Translations under genes and position numbers: made by a program
NCBI GenBank assembly: GCA_026419785.1
Contig: JAODTK010001333.1
Span: 62,001 to 126,000 of the forward strand
Direction of reading: 5' to 3'
Length of the DNA: 64,000 nucleotides
Source of the DNA: Sclerodactyla briareus
Taxonomy: Eukaryota; Echinodermata; Holothuroidea; Dendrochirotida; Sclerodactylidae
The notes under the pieces: model-generated
Seen by the model: only the letters and a program-made list of their open reading frames with translations
The model's database searches: none
Told to the model about the DNA's origin: nothing
In this document: piece by piece, positions 45,875 through 58,375 of the stretch
How positions within the stretch are numbered: the first letter of the stretch is position 1
Layout of the letters: each line of letters begins with the position of its first letter

Positions 45875-46975
45875 GTCTCGCCTAACAAAGTTAGGAGAGA
45901 CTTCGCGACCACTTTGTCGTGTGTGTTTTTGGGTGGGGGGGTATAGTGTGTAGTTTGGTATGTGTGTTTATTTATGTATTTAGTAATTCGTGTGTTCCAC
46001 TTTTTCGTTAGCAGGATTTCTTGAAACGGTAGACGCGATACAATGGATTTTGTAGTATCGAGTTGCGGTGAACACTATCTAATTAGATTTTGGGTCACCA
46101 AAGTCCCTAATTGATGGGGTAATTAGTCTATTTTGATATTTCCTTGTTTCGGCTCGTTATCAAGATTACACAGGAACCGTAGATGCCTATGTTTATTTGG
46201 TTTGGCACTTAGTGCAGAATATGAAGTAGATGGACTGAATTAGACGTTCAACCTAAGATATGATAATTTAGTTGTCGAATTTCAAAGTCGTTGGATTTTC
46301 ACGGCATTTGTTGAATATTGTCCACACTCAGTCCCGAAATTATCCCGAAGTCATTCAACGCGTCTAATTTGCATAATTTATGCGTTGTTTCTGTATTAGT
46401 TGCCGGATTTGCATGAAACTCGGCGGGTATTGCTTACGGTCACCGGCCGACACGTTTAACATAGACTGGGTCACGGTAAGTCATTCAGTGCGTCTATTTT
46501 GCATATTTTATTCCAATTTCGAATTCGTTCGATTTTTTTCATAAGATTGGTAGGGTCTACCCTGTCACCAAAAAATGTTAACAATGACTCAAGTCACGGG
46601 GGTTATTCATGGGTTTAATTTGCTTCATTCACGTAAATGTTCCAGTTTGTGGGATTCCCATAAACTACAGATAGTGTATCGCACCAATTGGTCTTGAAAT
46701 AAAAACGCGAAAATGGGTCAACAGAGACAGCAAGTATTGTGTTTAATCTGCATAATTCAGGCGATTTTAGTCACATCTCCACACTTTTCCTATTTGGTAG
46801 ACATGGTCAATTTCAAGTTCTTATGAATTGAAATTGGTCACTGATTAGTAGCTGTTTCTGTTTGAATGCTAATACTAAATCTGGAGGAGCCATGGAATAA
46901 CTTTTGTTTGCATGGGATCATGGAAGAAACCACTGTCGCGCAACCAGCGGGAACTGGGCCTCGCCGTAATTTTTA
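45875..46975 (+). repeat. Family A repeat, compact copy with perfect hairpin end
   Basis: The left end GTCTCGCCTAAC-AAA-GTTAGGAGAGAC (45,875-45,901) forms a 12-bp stem with one mismatch, then TTCGCGACCACTTTGTCGTG. The body shares CGTTAGCAGGATTTCT, TTCACGG(C/A)A(T/C)TTG and TGCATAATTCAGGCGATTTT blocks with copies 1 and 2. The right end, about 46,935-46,965 (CGCGCAACCAG...GGGCCTCGCC), is more diverged. It lacks the segment that is amplified at 10-11.4 kb. No coding potential. Confidence 0.75.
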
Positions 46976-47949
46976 TTCACTCCCCACATCAAGCTGTCGT
47001 CAAACTTCGAATTGCGGCCTTGCCTGAAACCAAACTGTAGACCTCAGTGAGGCTGATCTATAGGTGAGGCTCGGGAACAATATACTACAGCTGAATTGCC
47101 TCAGCAGTATTATTATGATTCTACAGACCTCGAAGAGTACCTTTTTCGTTGTTTAACCAGGTGGTTATTTTGTACAGCAGTTACGTCGAGTTTCTACAGC
47201 TTAGTCACTTAACACACTTTCAAAGACTGGTTGTTATGTGTATGGCCAGTTGATTCTAACGTATAGTTGACCTTTATGGTACTGTCATGCGATTCTATAG
47301 TGTTTTGTTCTGTTGCACCAATCATCGGACGGAAGATTCCGACTTATACCCTGCTGTCTGGAGAGACTACATATACACCAATTGACACACACAAATATGC
47401 ACAATGAAAGTTTTGTTATTAGTTGACATACATAGAAAACTCGCTGAACAGGACCAAACAAATATAAACTATCACACAGCTCCAACATAACATCTGCCCA
47501 AAACAGTTTAACACAGAGTACATGGTGTTACACATCAATTTACCCATCGCTGAGGGATAGTCATTTTCACCCTGCTAACTACCAACATTACGCGCTTTCG
47601 CGGGACGGTCCATGTGCGTAGCTGGAGAATATATTTTTAATGCATGGCGACATTTCCTGCCTCTGTATGACCCGATCATACCAGTACCATACCTAGGATC
47701 CCTTTTCGAATTTTGAATAGTCTAAGTACTGTTGCTAACTAATGCTTCTTTTGAAATAATCAACATGGAGGGTATGTGAGAGCAATAAATAAGATTCCAT
47801 AAGACCAAGAGTAACTGAAGCTGAAAGGTTTGTGTCAATGACGACGTTATAATTTTCAAATGCAAGCGACATTTCAGAAGAATTAACAGTTATCTCTCTT
47901 TTCAGTGGCAGAGATTGGGCATAGCGAATCCGATGGTCAGGGGTCCCAT
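46976..47949. other. No recognisable gene
   Basis: A 74-codon minus-strand frame at 47,735-47,959 reads smoothly but could not be assigned. It lies immediately before the plus-strand LINE. Confidence 0.4.
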
Positions 47950-49400
47950 TAGAATACATAAATCATGTACCGTTGACCCACTTATAAATCTTTCCTTCTC
48001 AACAGGTATATTCCCGTCAGTTGAAAATCGCTAGAACTTGTTCCATTCTTCAGCCTGGTGATCGAAGCTCCTTTCAAATTATAGACCTATCTCTGTCCCG
48101 TCAATTTCGAAGGCTTTTGAGTTTTGGTGTATAAAATTGTAAACCAAATTCATCTCTACTCATAACATCCTTCATGCAATTCAGTATAGCTTTCAAAGGA
48201 TTCATTCAATCAGCATGTTTGTCTCCTAAAACTTCTGGATAAAATCCCTACCGCTTAATAATAGACAACAACTGCTGCTATCTTTATGATCTCTCGGAAG
48301 TCTTCGATACTTTGATCACTGTATTCTATTGGAATAATTTTACGCCTATGGCGTTTCGTTCCGTTGACTGTCGCACAACTTGGTTTGCAAGCTATTTGAA
48401 ATCGTCAGCAATATGTCAATTGTAAAATACTTCATCTGCCTGTTTGACTAACAATATTGGTGTACCACAGGGGGTCAATTTTGGGCCAACTGTTGTTTAT
48501 CCTATACATAATGAATATATTTCTACTCTAGAAAATCCAACGTTATTCTATTGCGGATGAAACTACAGTATTTTATCGAATAATAATCTTGGAGCAGATA
48601 CACTGGCAGATGTCACCAGAAAATTTGTGATTGGCTCCTCTCGACGATTGTCTTTAAATTTATTAATGACAAAACCTATGACTTTTTGATTAACAGAATA
48701 AAGATACTAGTGATATTTAAGTTCTATTGCCGTATACCCATCACTGCATCTGATCCCCCAGTATAACGTTTCTGGGATTACAAATCTATGAAAATCTAAA
48801 TTGGCCGCAACGTCTGTGGCAAATGTCATTTTAGACAAGAAAGGATCCAAACATTATACGAAACTATGCTAGAATAAATGGTATCATCATCATCTTAAAC
48901 TCTACTCCCTAGTGATTCTCACCTGACTTTATATAATACACTAGTGCTACCTCATTTGAACTATTGTCTTCTCGTCTGGGGCAGTGCGTTTGTCCTGTTC
49001 TTAATCATTCGTATCAACTACAGAACGGATAATACGTAATTTTTAACGCCAGCTTTCAGTCCTAATATAACTCCTTTATTTCGTGAACTCACCATTCTCA
49101 ATATGTTTGACCTGTATAGGTATCATCTAAGATTATTTATGTATAAGTTTCAAAGTGGCAAAAAAACAAAAATCCCTTCCCAGTAAGGTGGTCGAATTTT
49201 TTTTTTATTGTACTAATTCTTCTTTCCATGATTTCAATACGCGAAATAACATATGTTGGACAAACTCCGTGTTCAAGAACTGTTCGGAAGAAAAATCACT
49301 GTCGGGAGCCGGTGTTAACTTATGTAATTCCTTAAATCAGATTTAAAAACGCGAGAAGTTAAAATTCGTTCGAAATGTTCCGGCTCCAATGTGCACAACA
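47950..49400 (+). mobile_element. LINE remnant, Jockey-superfamily reverse transcriptase
   Basis: The plus strand reads through a whole RT domain with stops and frameshifts. LINLSFSTGIFPS is at about 47,983-48,020 and YRPIS-like NYRPISV at about 48,080. FDHCILLE (about 48,310) stands for the FDT(V/I)DH motif. The GVPQG box is at 48,459-48,476, and IADETTV at 48,550-48,570 is a decayed FADDTTV catalytic box. SWSRY..., NRIK, PYLNYCLLVWGSAF (about 48,950-48,991), then NMFDLYRYHLRLFMYKF (about 49,100) and NTRNNICWTNSVF near 49,235 follow. Order and spacing are those of a full RT plus C-terminal domain. The second catalytic aspartate has changed to glutamate and frames are broken, so it is inactive. 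No endonuclease upstream was recognised. Confidence 0.9.
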
Positions 49401-49810
49401 CCCGCAAATGTCTCATTAGTAACGTATCATGATTCTATAGGTTTGCTCCCTTTATGCTGTCTTCGGTTCTCCCCCTCCCCCACCTATTCGAATTCAAATG
49501 AAGTACGGCATGTATGACCCTAAGCCCCCTTGGTTTTAAGCTCCATCTCCAACCCCTCTCCCTCATCCTCTTTCCTTCTATACAAACACAATAAAAACTA
49601 CAATAACTAAAAACATGTGTTTCTGCAGGACCAGACTCGAATTCAACTTATTTCTGGTCCCCCACCCTCAGTCGCGTGTAGAATGTGTTATGAGTATGTA
49701 TAGAAGGTTGTTTAATTTAATTTAGTTAATTTTAGTCACGTGTATTGTATTGTGTTGTACATTCGTTTTACAGTATAATCACATGTGAAATATGAAAAAA
49801 AAATAGAATG
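49401..49810 (+). mobile_element. Probable 3-prime untranslated region of the preceding LINE
   Basis: C-rich then AT-rich non-coding sequence follows the C-terminal frame and ends near a run of A at about 49,795. This is an inference from position only, since no second copy is available for comparison. Confidence 0.4.
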
Positions 49811-52800
49811 CGTATACTTGTATCAATGGGTGGAATGACCTTGATTCTGAATGTTGAAAAGTGTTGAAAAAAGTTTATTGACGAAACGAAAGATGAAATG
49901 ATGGAGTACTCAGAAGTTCTGTTTATGACCTACAATTGCCGTATGACGCTAGGTTTCATTATCTTTCGTCATCATACTCAGCCCGTGGAAAGAGGGTTTG
50001 GAGCGTTCGACGACCCACCCCTAATTGCAAAGGTCCGCTTTTCAGCCCCCTAATACCGAAAGTAGGACATTATATTTGTATATTTTATATAAATTGTTTT
50101 CTGCGCTGATATGCGGACTTCAGATCAATCTCATACGATCATTCTACTTCTTTGTATTACCTGTTTTTACCATTGTTTCAGTGAAGAGCACTATTCCCTA
50201 GTTGACATGGGTTGACACGTTTGGAAGAGAAAGCTCCAAAATGTTGGGAAAAGGACCCACCTCTCCACATTCGTTTTTCCCCATGATTCTAACTGAGAAT
50301 GGATCCAGACATTAGTATCGATATAACCTGATATAAAGTAATGAAGTGACATTTCGTCTAAAATTTCCGAAATTGTCATGAATTTTCGACTGATAATGAT
50401 TCCTAACGATTGTGAAAAAAAAATGGTTAGCCTCGATATCTACTGACCGCAGGATACCTTAACGAAAGCTCTGAAGTGGCCAAAATATTGTTGAAAAGTT
50501 TTCGCCAAAGTACTGGCGAGAAAATTGAGGACTCTCTAATGTATTCGATACAACAACAAAAAAAGTTGTTTGCTCAGCAATGTTGTATATCAGCCTCAAT
50601 GATGTTTCTGTTAGAGCAATCGAGTATTAGGATTTTGAGCCTTATTATGTCTGTCCCATGCCTACCCCCATATTAGATTCCGCCTGGTGTTTCCAAATTA
50701 CCAGTCAGGGTGGGTGACACTGGTTGCAGCTGTTTTCCCAGAACATGTTGCACAGATAAACAGACTGGCATACTCTATGAGAACAAAAAATGTGTGCACG
50801 AGATGCAAAATCGTGTTCACTTGCATTGGCCCAAAACTGATTCGTACGAAATAATCGTTTAGGGTATGGAGTCGAAAAATGCAGAACGTTCACTCGGGAG
50901 GGGTATATCACATACTCTACTGTTTTGTGTTTAATGATAGTTGCAGAGTGGCGAGTTGACTGTTCAATATGATCCAACCTCTGTTTGATACGCAGGAGCA
51001 AATGACAGTGGCCAATAGTTCAACAAGAACTACTCCAAGAGATCTGAATATCATATATCTCAACCTCATACAATTTAGGTGACAAAAAGGTTTTATCGCT
51101 CGACCTCTGAGAGTAGTTGTTTCAGTCACGTTTTCATTAAAAGAAAACAAATACTATGGGTGAGGAATGTTTTTCTCCATAGCCCAGAAATGTACTTTTC
51201 TTGGAAGAACGATTTTTTCATCTCATCGTGAAATGTTATTTCAACATCTAAGAAGAAAAGCAACATAAGAAAAAAATTATCGGGGGTTTCAAGACACGTC
51301 GCACGAAAACTACGAATGACAGTATGGGCTGTTTCCATTCTAGGAAGGGGTATATCGGAAAGTTCGTATCCCAATCCATATTTAAAAAATGAGGATATCG
51401 TCTTCCGTTTTGGCATTCGATCTCACTCGGATAACATGCATGACTGAATACCGTCTGAAATGTTTATGATGAAATCCGAATCGCAGTTGTTATAAGATAT
51501 ACCTACTACCAAACTACTATCAAAATTGAATAGCCTCACCATAGCCTCACCTCAGAATGTCTCCATCAGTGATATGCGCCATATAGATGGTTACCCGAAT
51601 ATCGAAAAACCGTATTGCGACATGCATGTGGTTCTCGGACTTGAACGCAAGACCATCTGACAAACCCAATGTTTTTATACGAACAAGTGCTATAAAATAC
51701 CTTCTTAGTTTCCTGTGATAAATGTGGGTAATTAGTTAACTGTCACGTTCCTCGACGTAGCGGGAGTGACCACGATTCCCCGGTATAACAATCGCGCAGG
51801 CGATGATTGAGCGATCGTGCCGTTTTCATGGTCGGAAGACATGTAGTACCGCCATCTTTAAGGTAAGAGATACGCCAGTTGAAGTCATATATACCAATGT
51901 ACTGCGCAACTGCAAACACGGAGGAAACATGATGTGCGTTTATCAGAATCACCGTATCTATGATGACATCCATGTGATCAAGGTACATAACACCAACCCA
52001 ACACCAATCAAACCAACATTCACCCCAACATTCACCAGTTGAATGGAGCAGACATCATGTTTACGGATCATTGAGTTCATGTTTCTACAAATTGATCGTC
52101 TGATCGTTAATTCTACTTTAATCGGGATCCATATCACATTGTGAACAGTATGTGATGCAAGCGCGTATCCTTTTTAGAGCCTGAGCCGGCAAAACCCCCC
52201 CCCCCCCCCCCCCTTATAATCACCGTTCTGAACACCATTGACATCCACTGTGGTACGCAGGGATGCTCGGAACCATGATGAGGGCAGCTTAAACAAAAAC
52301 AAGGGAATTGATTCCGACTTCTAGAAACAATGATTTTGAGGGACTACTGCTGTAATAGCGACAGGCCTTCCTGCCACCAATTAGTCGAGGAACCACTTTC
52401 CCAAAAAAACAATATTTCTGCAGAGCCTTCATCGAAGTACCTGCGTCATTAGACAAATGGTAATTGAAAGCTAAAAATTGAAGTGTCCAGGAAAGTGTTC
52501 CACGCGAGCCAGAAGTTGTGAAGATTCGAACCACGCATCACAGTCGGGTCGGGTCACAAACCCAACACTCGCACAGGGTTGACGTCACATTTATCGCACT
52601 AGCCCCCTTAGAAGCCGAGGTGGGAACGAAACACTCGGAAAGTGATTATATAAACGCTGACTTCAAACAGCACACAGTTTCGAGTCTCCCGTATCCAATA
52701 CATCATGTCCATGAGTACTTTCACTTGACTTTACTGTACAGAGAGTGTGTTGTTCTGCACATATATGACGGCGCCTGTATCTCAACTGGTCGGAAGAGCT

Positions 52801-54606
52801 CTCCAACGCGATATTATCACCGCCGTTACCACGTCTCGCTTACTTTGAAATGCGTTTCACTCACATGCGTAAGATTGGTATTCTATGTGAAATCCAATTT
52901 CCGCAACTTAAAATGTAACAAGAACGCGGGAAACTAATTATGGAATAATGGACTTTCTCGTTAAGGCCATGATACTAACCACAACTATAGCATATCTCTG
53001 TCGTTAAGGGTGTTGTGTTCTACCAAGACTCGCTAACGTTTGGGGATTTGAAGTGGGTGTGTGTGTGTTCAGCAGAAGTGAAAAATTACAGAATAGCGTT
53101 ACAATGTTATTTCATTCAATGTTTTATACAAAAGCATGGTGCGAGGAGTCAGCGGACGATTTTTGTAGTGTTCAGTGGCACAGCGGTCCCCAAGTGGTCC
53201 TTTGAAACACATTGGCAGCTTCATCTGTGATAAGCAGGCTCAGCAGTAATGATCTGAGAATTATAAATCAAACATAGTACTCTGACTAGGTCTACATCAT
53301 TTTGAAGTGGCTGCACGTACACTGGCAGTGTCGCAGCAATGCCTCCCTAATGAACAAGTGACAAGAATAGAAATGGGATCGCCAACTGTTCGTATGACAG
53401 GTGGGCTTAGGTGTTATCTGGATTGTCTGCGCGCATATTGAGACTAGTAAACGGGAGCTAGCCCCCACCCCCACACATTGCAGAATGTAACTGAATGGCA
53501 AACATCTACCCTCCAGTTATGTGGTGAGCAGGCATAGGACTCATTATGGGCAGAGGAGTCAACTTCACCCAATTTCCTAACTTAATGCATTGGTGAGTGG
53601 CAATTACACGCCATTAAAAACAACCTCCACAAAGGGTACCTTGAAGGTACGCTCTGACAAAAGTTACCTATGTAATATACCCCCTGACTGGAAGTCGCGC
53701 AATACATTGTTGTCCCTAAAGTGACTTCACAAACAGACAGAAAAAAGAAGATCTGTCCCACATGTAGGTAGGTTAGGTAGCCTTACTTCTCCATGCACGA
53801 CAAGGGTACGCTTTCTCGAGCGGTACACGTAGTGATATTGCGCCGATGGTTTTTTTTTTCCCCATGCCGTCTATGAGAAGAATGACGTGCAGTCGATATT
53901 GTTAAGTAATTAGGCGCAGCCAGGTGACATCAGGCGTCCCAGCATTATAATAAGAAAGTAGTATCCACGAAAACAATGGGAATCTTTAGCACTACACCAG
54001 TACAGCGCAATGCTGAAATTCTCACACAGTCTTCACATAGCGACCGTCGGTTCTACTCGAAAATAAGATTCGAATCATAAGATATTTATGAAGGAGATTT
54101 CAAATTTCAGACACGAAAGTTTTCTTTCCTACTGCAATTAAGGTGGAACAACAAATTTATACATTCCTTAACTGTCTGCGGTATAGTTCTCCAAACCATT
54201 TCCCGGCCTCATTTTGATTCAATCAATTCCTGGACCATCCTGTTCAATCCGCAATATGCACTACCACGCTGAAATCTTGTCTAAGAGAGCTTCCTCTCAG
54301 CCTCATGGAGGGTATCACTTTAATCCGGAACTGATAGCCAATAGGTCGATAAAAAGTCAGGTTATGGAGGCTCGTAAACCATGAGAATTGCTGACTTGGT
54401 AGAGAGGACACGAACTACTCAATCATTTACGACGTTCATATTTCGCTGGCGATTGAAAGTCGGGTTTTAGCGATACCTCGAAGAAAACAATGGACGTATC
54501 CAGAGTCTGATGTGGGCTGATATAATTACACACGACTGCCGGTGGTAGAATCTCTCCTATTTAGTGTAGTGATTTCCTTTAATTAAAAACTATACATCGC
54601 TCAATG
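49811..54606. other. No recognisable gene over 4.8 kb; one 20-base C run
   Basis: Frames of 60-139 codons occur, for example 50,705-51,001 (-), 51,126-51,416 (-), 51,803-52,042 (+) and 52,518-52,937 (+). None matches a family that could be recognised. A donor-like AAGGTAAGAG lies at about 51,859, but no matching exon was identified. Confidence 0.4.
52195..52214. repeat. C run, 20 bases
   Basis: The longest C homopolymer in the window. Confidence 0.95.
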
Positions 54607-54640
54607 CCTAGTGTGGCTAAGAGGTAACGTAATGCACTCG
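54607..54640 (+). mobile_element. Possible tRNA-like SINE head, second copy
   Basis: CTAGTGTGGCTAAGAGGTAA is followed by CGTAATGCACTCG. It matches the minus-strand sequence at 43,358-43,402 at about 24 of 29 positions across the A-box region. No B box is preserved. Confidence 0.3.
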
Positions 54641-55199
54641 AAATGTTCTTTTTTAACCCCGATGATGAATTTGTGAAATACATAAAAACGTTTGGTCTCG
54701 TGGAAAAACATAGCATATCAGACCCTTCTCCCAAGTTGCCACTTTGGCCAATATTACCCTCTCACTCTACAGGCCACATTTAATGTCAAGCGCCGCGCCG
54801 AAACGAGGGGTCGATTGAAACGTACAGCCATACAGGCTTATGTAAAGTTCATAGTTAGCGTATATCATATTCATCTCATTGTGATACTATTTATGTACTG
54901 ATTATAAACAAATAACGAAATTACACAGTGAATGACATTGGAAGAAACTGAAGCTGAATGGAGCGTAAAACTGAGTTGACTCTTTCAGCTCCTGTTTTTC
55001 CACTGCTCGTGATTTGGGGGTTATGATTGTCGCTGCTATGACCATGGAACCCCAGGTTGGAAAGTTGTGCCGGGCTACTTACAATTATATCAGTAACATC
55101 GAATCCATCGGGAAATCTCTGTCTGATCAAGCTGTCTATTGTAGAAATAAATTATTCGTCCTGTTTATCATTAAAATCTTCATTGGGCACGGGGTGGAG
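54641..55199. other. No recognisable gene
   Basis: Short frames only. The lower part may be the 3-prime end of the neighbouring minus-strand LINE. Confidence 0.35.
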
Positions 55200-55990
55200 G
55201 GTTAATGAGTTTCGAGCAGTCGTTGTGTTTTCAGACTCTGGAGGTCTCACCTCCCGTATACGCTCTCTCTATTTGTCTCTCATGAAGAAGTTGATGAAGA
55301 GGTGACTGGTGTCAGTCCAACGGTGTCTAATTTGGACTCAGTAGGCATGTTACAATCGACTTGACTGACGGCCTGCATGAGGCTCTCCTACCACACTACT
55401 AGCTTTGTTTATAATAGCGTCAATTCGGTTCTTTTCAATTGCACGGACATTACCACCCCAGCATATCACACAATAACGCAAGGCCCACTGTTGTGGAAGT
55501 CTAAAATATATCTAGACTTTCACGACGACCTAAAGTGAGACAGTTTTAACGAAGACAATACAAACCTGGGTTAAGCCTCTTGATAAGAGCGTCAATATGA
55601 TCACCCCTAGTTAAGTTGTCGTTCAGGGTAAACCCCCAATTTCTTTGTATAATGAACCATTTTCGACGACAGAATCCCTAATTGTGACAGGTGCCAAAGC
55701 GTGCTGCTCCGTCTGAAATCAATTATCATTTTTTTTGTCTTGGAAACATTCAAATCAAGAAAATTCGAATCGCAGTAATTCGTAAAAGACTCAATCTGCT
55801 TGAGGTTTGCGCTATTATCATTCCCCCCTCCGTTAAACCAACGAAGGCAGTATCATCAGCGAACTTACTTCAGAACACTGTTTCAGACCACTGCTGCCAG
55901 AGTGTTGAAACCCACTAGAAGATTTGAACCCATTGCCCAAGTCTTCCAAGATCTGCACTGTGTCCTAGTACGCGTCGCGTAAATTAAAAA
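55200..55990 (-). mobile_element. LINE fragment, Rex1/Babar-like reverse transcriptase C-terminal half
   Basis: The minus strand reads FADDTAF at 55,863-55,843 with both catalytic aspartates kept. It continues IESFTNYCDSNFLDLNVSKT and MIIDFRRSS (about 55,730-55,700), a TIRDSV(V)E...LGV block, DHIDALIKRLNP (about 55,600-55,560), LSHFRS and ILDF, then VCWGGNVRAIEKNRIDAIIN (about 55,460-55,400) and KASSVVGE. The CWGGN and IDALIKR motifs with this spacing are typical of Rex1/Babar-type elements. Small indels break the frame. The 5-prime part is absent on the 56 kb side. Confidence 0.88.
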
Positions 55991-57231
55991 TTTGCCTCAT
56001 TCACATGGAAAGCGTTGAATGATAGCGCTCTTAATACATTAGTTGCTCATTAATCCTTACATCCCGTCGCGTACCTTAAGGTCTCGTGATCAGTCAACTT
56101 CTTGTGGTACCTACGTACTCGTCCAATCATGGAACTGATCATCGTGTTAATGCAGCCCCTCGTGTCCGGGAGAGTTCGCTCGATGGATAGTCGCATTTTT
56201 AAATGTTGGGCTATTTTCCTGTAGATACATTTTGATTGGTCAATATGCTGAAATATCAGTAGTTATTCGGTTTGTACCAAGTAAAAATTGGATGTCATGG
56301 GGCTTTGTTTTCTGCTAGATATGCCATGTTGTCTCTACTTATACATGCATTGCGCGGCCAAATGAACTACAAAAAAAGTATTCCTCCTGCTATGCTCGCG
56401 TTTTTTAATTAGTTCTTCTGCATCTGTTCTGAATATGAGCACAAAAGGTCTTTCTTCTGCGATATAATGTGTGTCTTCCGCTCTGCAAGCACCGGTTTGT
56501 AACTGGCCACCTCCAACTTCACCGCAGTACTGTACGTACGACCACAAAAAAATCTCTCCTACTGCAAAGTAAGGTGTATCCCGGCCCGACATATGAATAT
56601 ACTGTTTTTAGGAGAACGAAAGTATGGCCCACGGGGGTCATGTTTTTTTCTTTTCCATTACTTCTGGCGGTTCCTCCGAAGTTTTTCACTCTGCGTTACG
56701 GAGGCCTATAGTTTGTAATCGCGAAGTATGTTATATATGTATGATAGAATCCAATATTTCGCATTGCAAACATATGAAGGAAAACCCCAATCAATGAGGT
56801 GAGGCACGTTGTTTGGTCGTCTGTTCCTCGAAGGCGACCAACATTTACGATACTTTTGGTTCTAAAGCTTTTGTCCGATTTTGCACTGTGCTCCAATTAT
56901 TAGACACGTAAATCACTAATTCAGTTTGAAAACAAGGTACTTTCCTTTAGAGCTGGAGTTCCATGAATGAGTATTTGCTACCGCTACGATTCTGAGCGAT
57001 ACGTCACAAGTGGTTGACTCAAATAAATTCGCTGATCAGCTGATGGTCTTGGAGATACGCTGATTTGCTGTGTGATGGCTACTGGATCATCCCCATTTTT
57101 AACCCACCTTTTACTAGTGATAGAGTGTTTAAAATGCCTCTCCGGTATCCTGTTTTCAGAGGCCGTCAACATTGTCATCACACTCGTAGTCGTATGTAGC
57201 AGCGGCTGTTGACCCCGGCGGTTCATCACCA
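55991..57231. other. No recognisable gene between a LINE and the fold-back element
   Basis: Minus-strand frames at 56,335-56,592 (85 codons) and 56,984-57,286 (100 codons) are unassigned. The second runs into the fold-back arm and is not credible. Confidence 0.4.
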
Positions 57232-58030
57232 TGCGTCGAAACAAGCAAATGCCTGTACTAACCCGTTTTTGTAATAACGCCGCCAATTTGTAATAGCTTG
57301 CCCGTTTGTAATAAATTGGCCCCGTTTTGTAATAGCTGGCCCGTTTTGTAAGAACTTACCCTTTTGTAATAAAAAAGCTAGCCCGTTTTTGTACTGAATT
57401 TCTGGCCCTTTGTAATAAAAAATAAAGCTGGCCCGTTTGTAATAAAACTGCCGCAATTTGTAGTAAACCTTTTCTATGGAACAACGGGGCTGGACTTAGA
57501 CTCCGGACAATCCCATATCAATTTTACAGTAAGAGAAGTATCTCTATGAGCCTGTGGAAGGAAGAGAAATCGATTGCATGATAAGTGCCTGGGGAACACA
57601 TGTGCAAAACGTTGATTATTTATACGCACTTACCTCATTGCGATTAAGTTTTCGTCCGAACCTCGTGTCATTCCGAAAGAAAATAAGAGAAAATCCATGG
57701 TTTCAGCCGACCAAAATTCAGTTCCGAAAGTAGACAAAAAAGCACGTCATCAGTTCGAAAAAGAATTGGCGATTTCAGGTCCGACACACCTTCGGTCTGG
57801 ACAAGTCTTCAGTTGAAAGTGAAGAAAAATGTCGTCAGTTCGGAATAAACGTTTTCAGTCCACACGCTGCCAGTCGACAAGTCGTTCAGTCGAAAAACCT
57901 GACCACGTCGTCAGTCCGAAAATAAATAACGTGTTAGTCCGACCAGTATTCAGTCCAAAAACAGCATATCCATAGTCAGGCCGAAAATCAATAACACGTC
58001 TTCATCCCGAAATTCAAATACCCCGGTAGT
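57232..58030 (+). repeat. Fold-back element, left arm
   Basis: Outer part: CCCGTTTTTGTAATAACGCC, CCGTTTGTAATAAATTGGCC and further units of about 20-27 bp to 57,465. Then comes a unique stretch (CTATGGAACAACG...), then at 57,690-58,020 about ten units containing CAGT(C)CGAAAAT, GTCCGACCAGT and AATAACACGTC words. Confidence 0.8.
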
Positions 58031-58254
58031 AAATTCACATGTAAAAAAAGGTATAAGTCAGATAAACAATTCTGCGAACTTGAAGGGACAATGTATTCTA
58101 CGAAAGCTTGCCAAGTAGGACATGATATCGATACGGTTTCACTCTCGCCACTAGACAAAGCCAAAGTTGCGGTATATGTAAATTAATGTTCATCGTTGAA
58201 CGGATTCCGCAATTGTTCGTCTGGGGTTTAAGCAGTATTTATGAGACAATAAAT

Positions 58255-58375
58255 ACGATTGACGCAACAAGTTGCAAGGCAGGAAAAAAACTAATCAGAT
58301 TTTCAGCCTGAAATATGCTAAATTAGGTGGAATAATTATCATATTGAGGGTGCTGATTTTTTTTTTACCTTGTCC
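58255..58375 (+). repeat. Family A scrap inside the fold-back element
   Basis: ACTAATCAGATTTTCAGCCT followed by GAAATATGCTAAATTAGGTGG matches GAACTGAATCAGATTTTTCA and the following bases at 9,727-9,775. Confidence 0.6.

Noticed and set aside
50705-51416. Three adjacent minus-strand frames that might form one decayed protein
   Set aside because: No polymerase, integrase or transposase motif could be found in any frame.
51803-52042. Cysteine-bearing frame resembling a von Willebrand C-type domain
   Set aside because: Too few of the ten conserved cysteines and wrong spacing. The donor-like AAGGTAAGAG lies inside it and not at its end.
52518-52937. 139-codon plus-strand frame
   Set aside because: No recognisable domain, no supporting splice sites, and composition like surrounding DNA.
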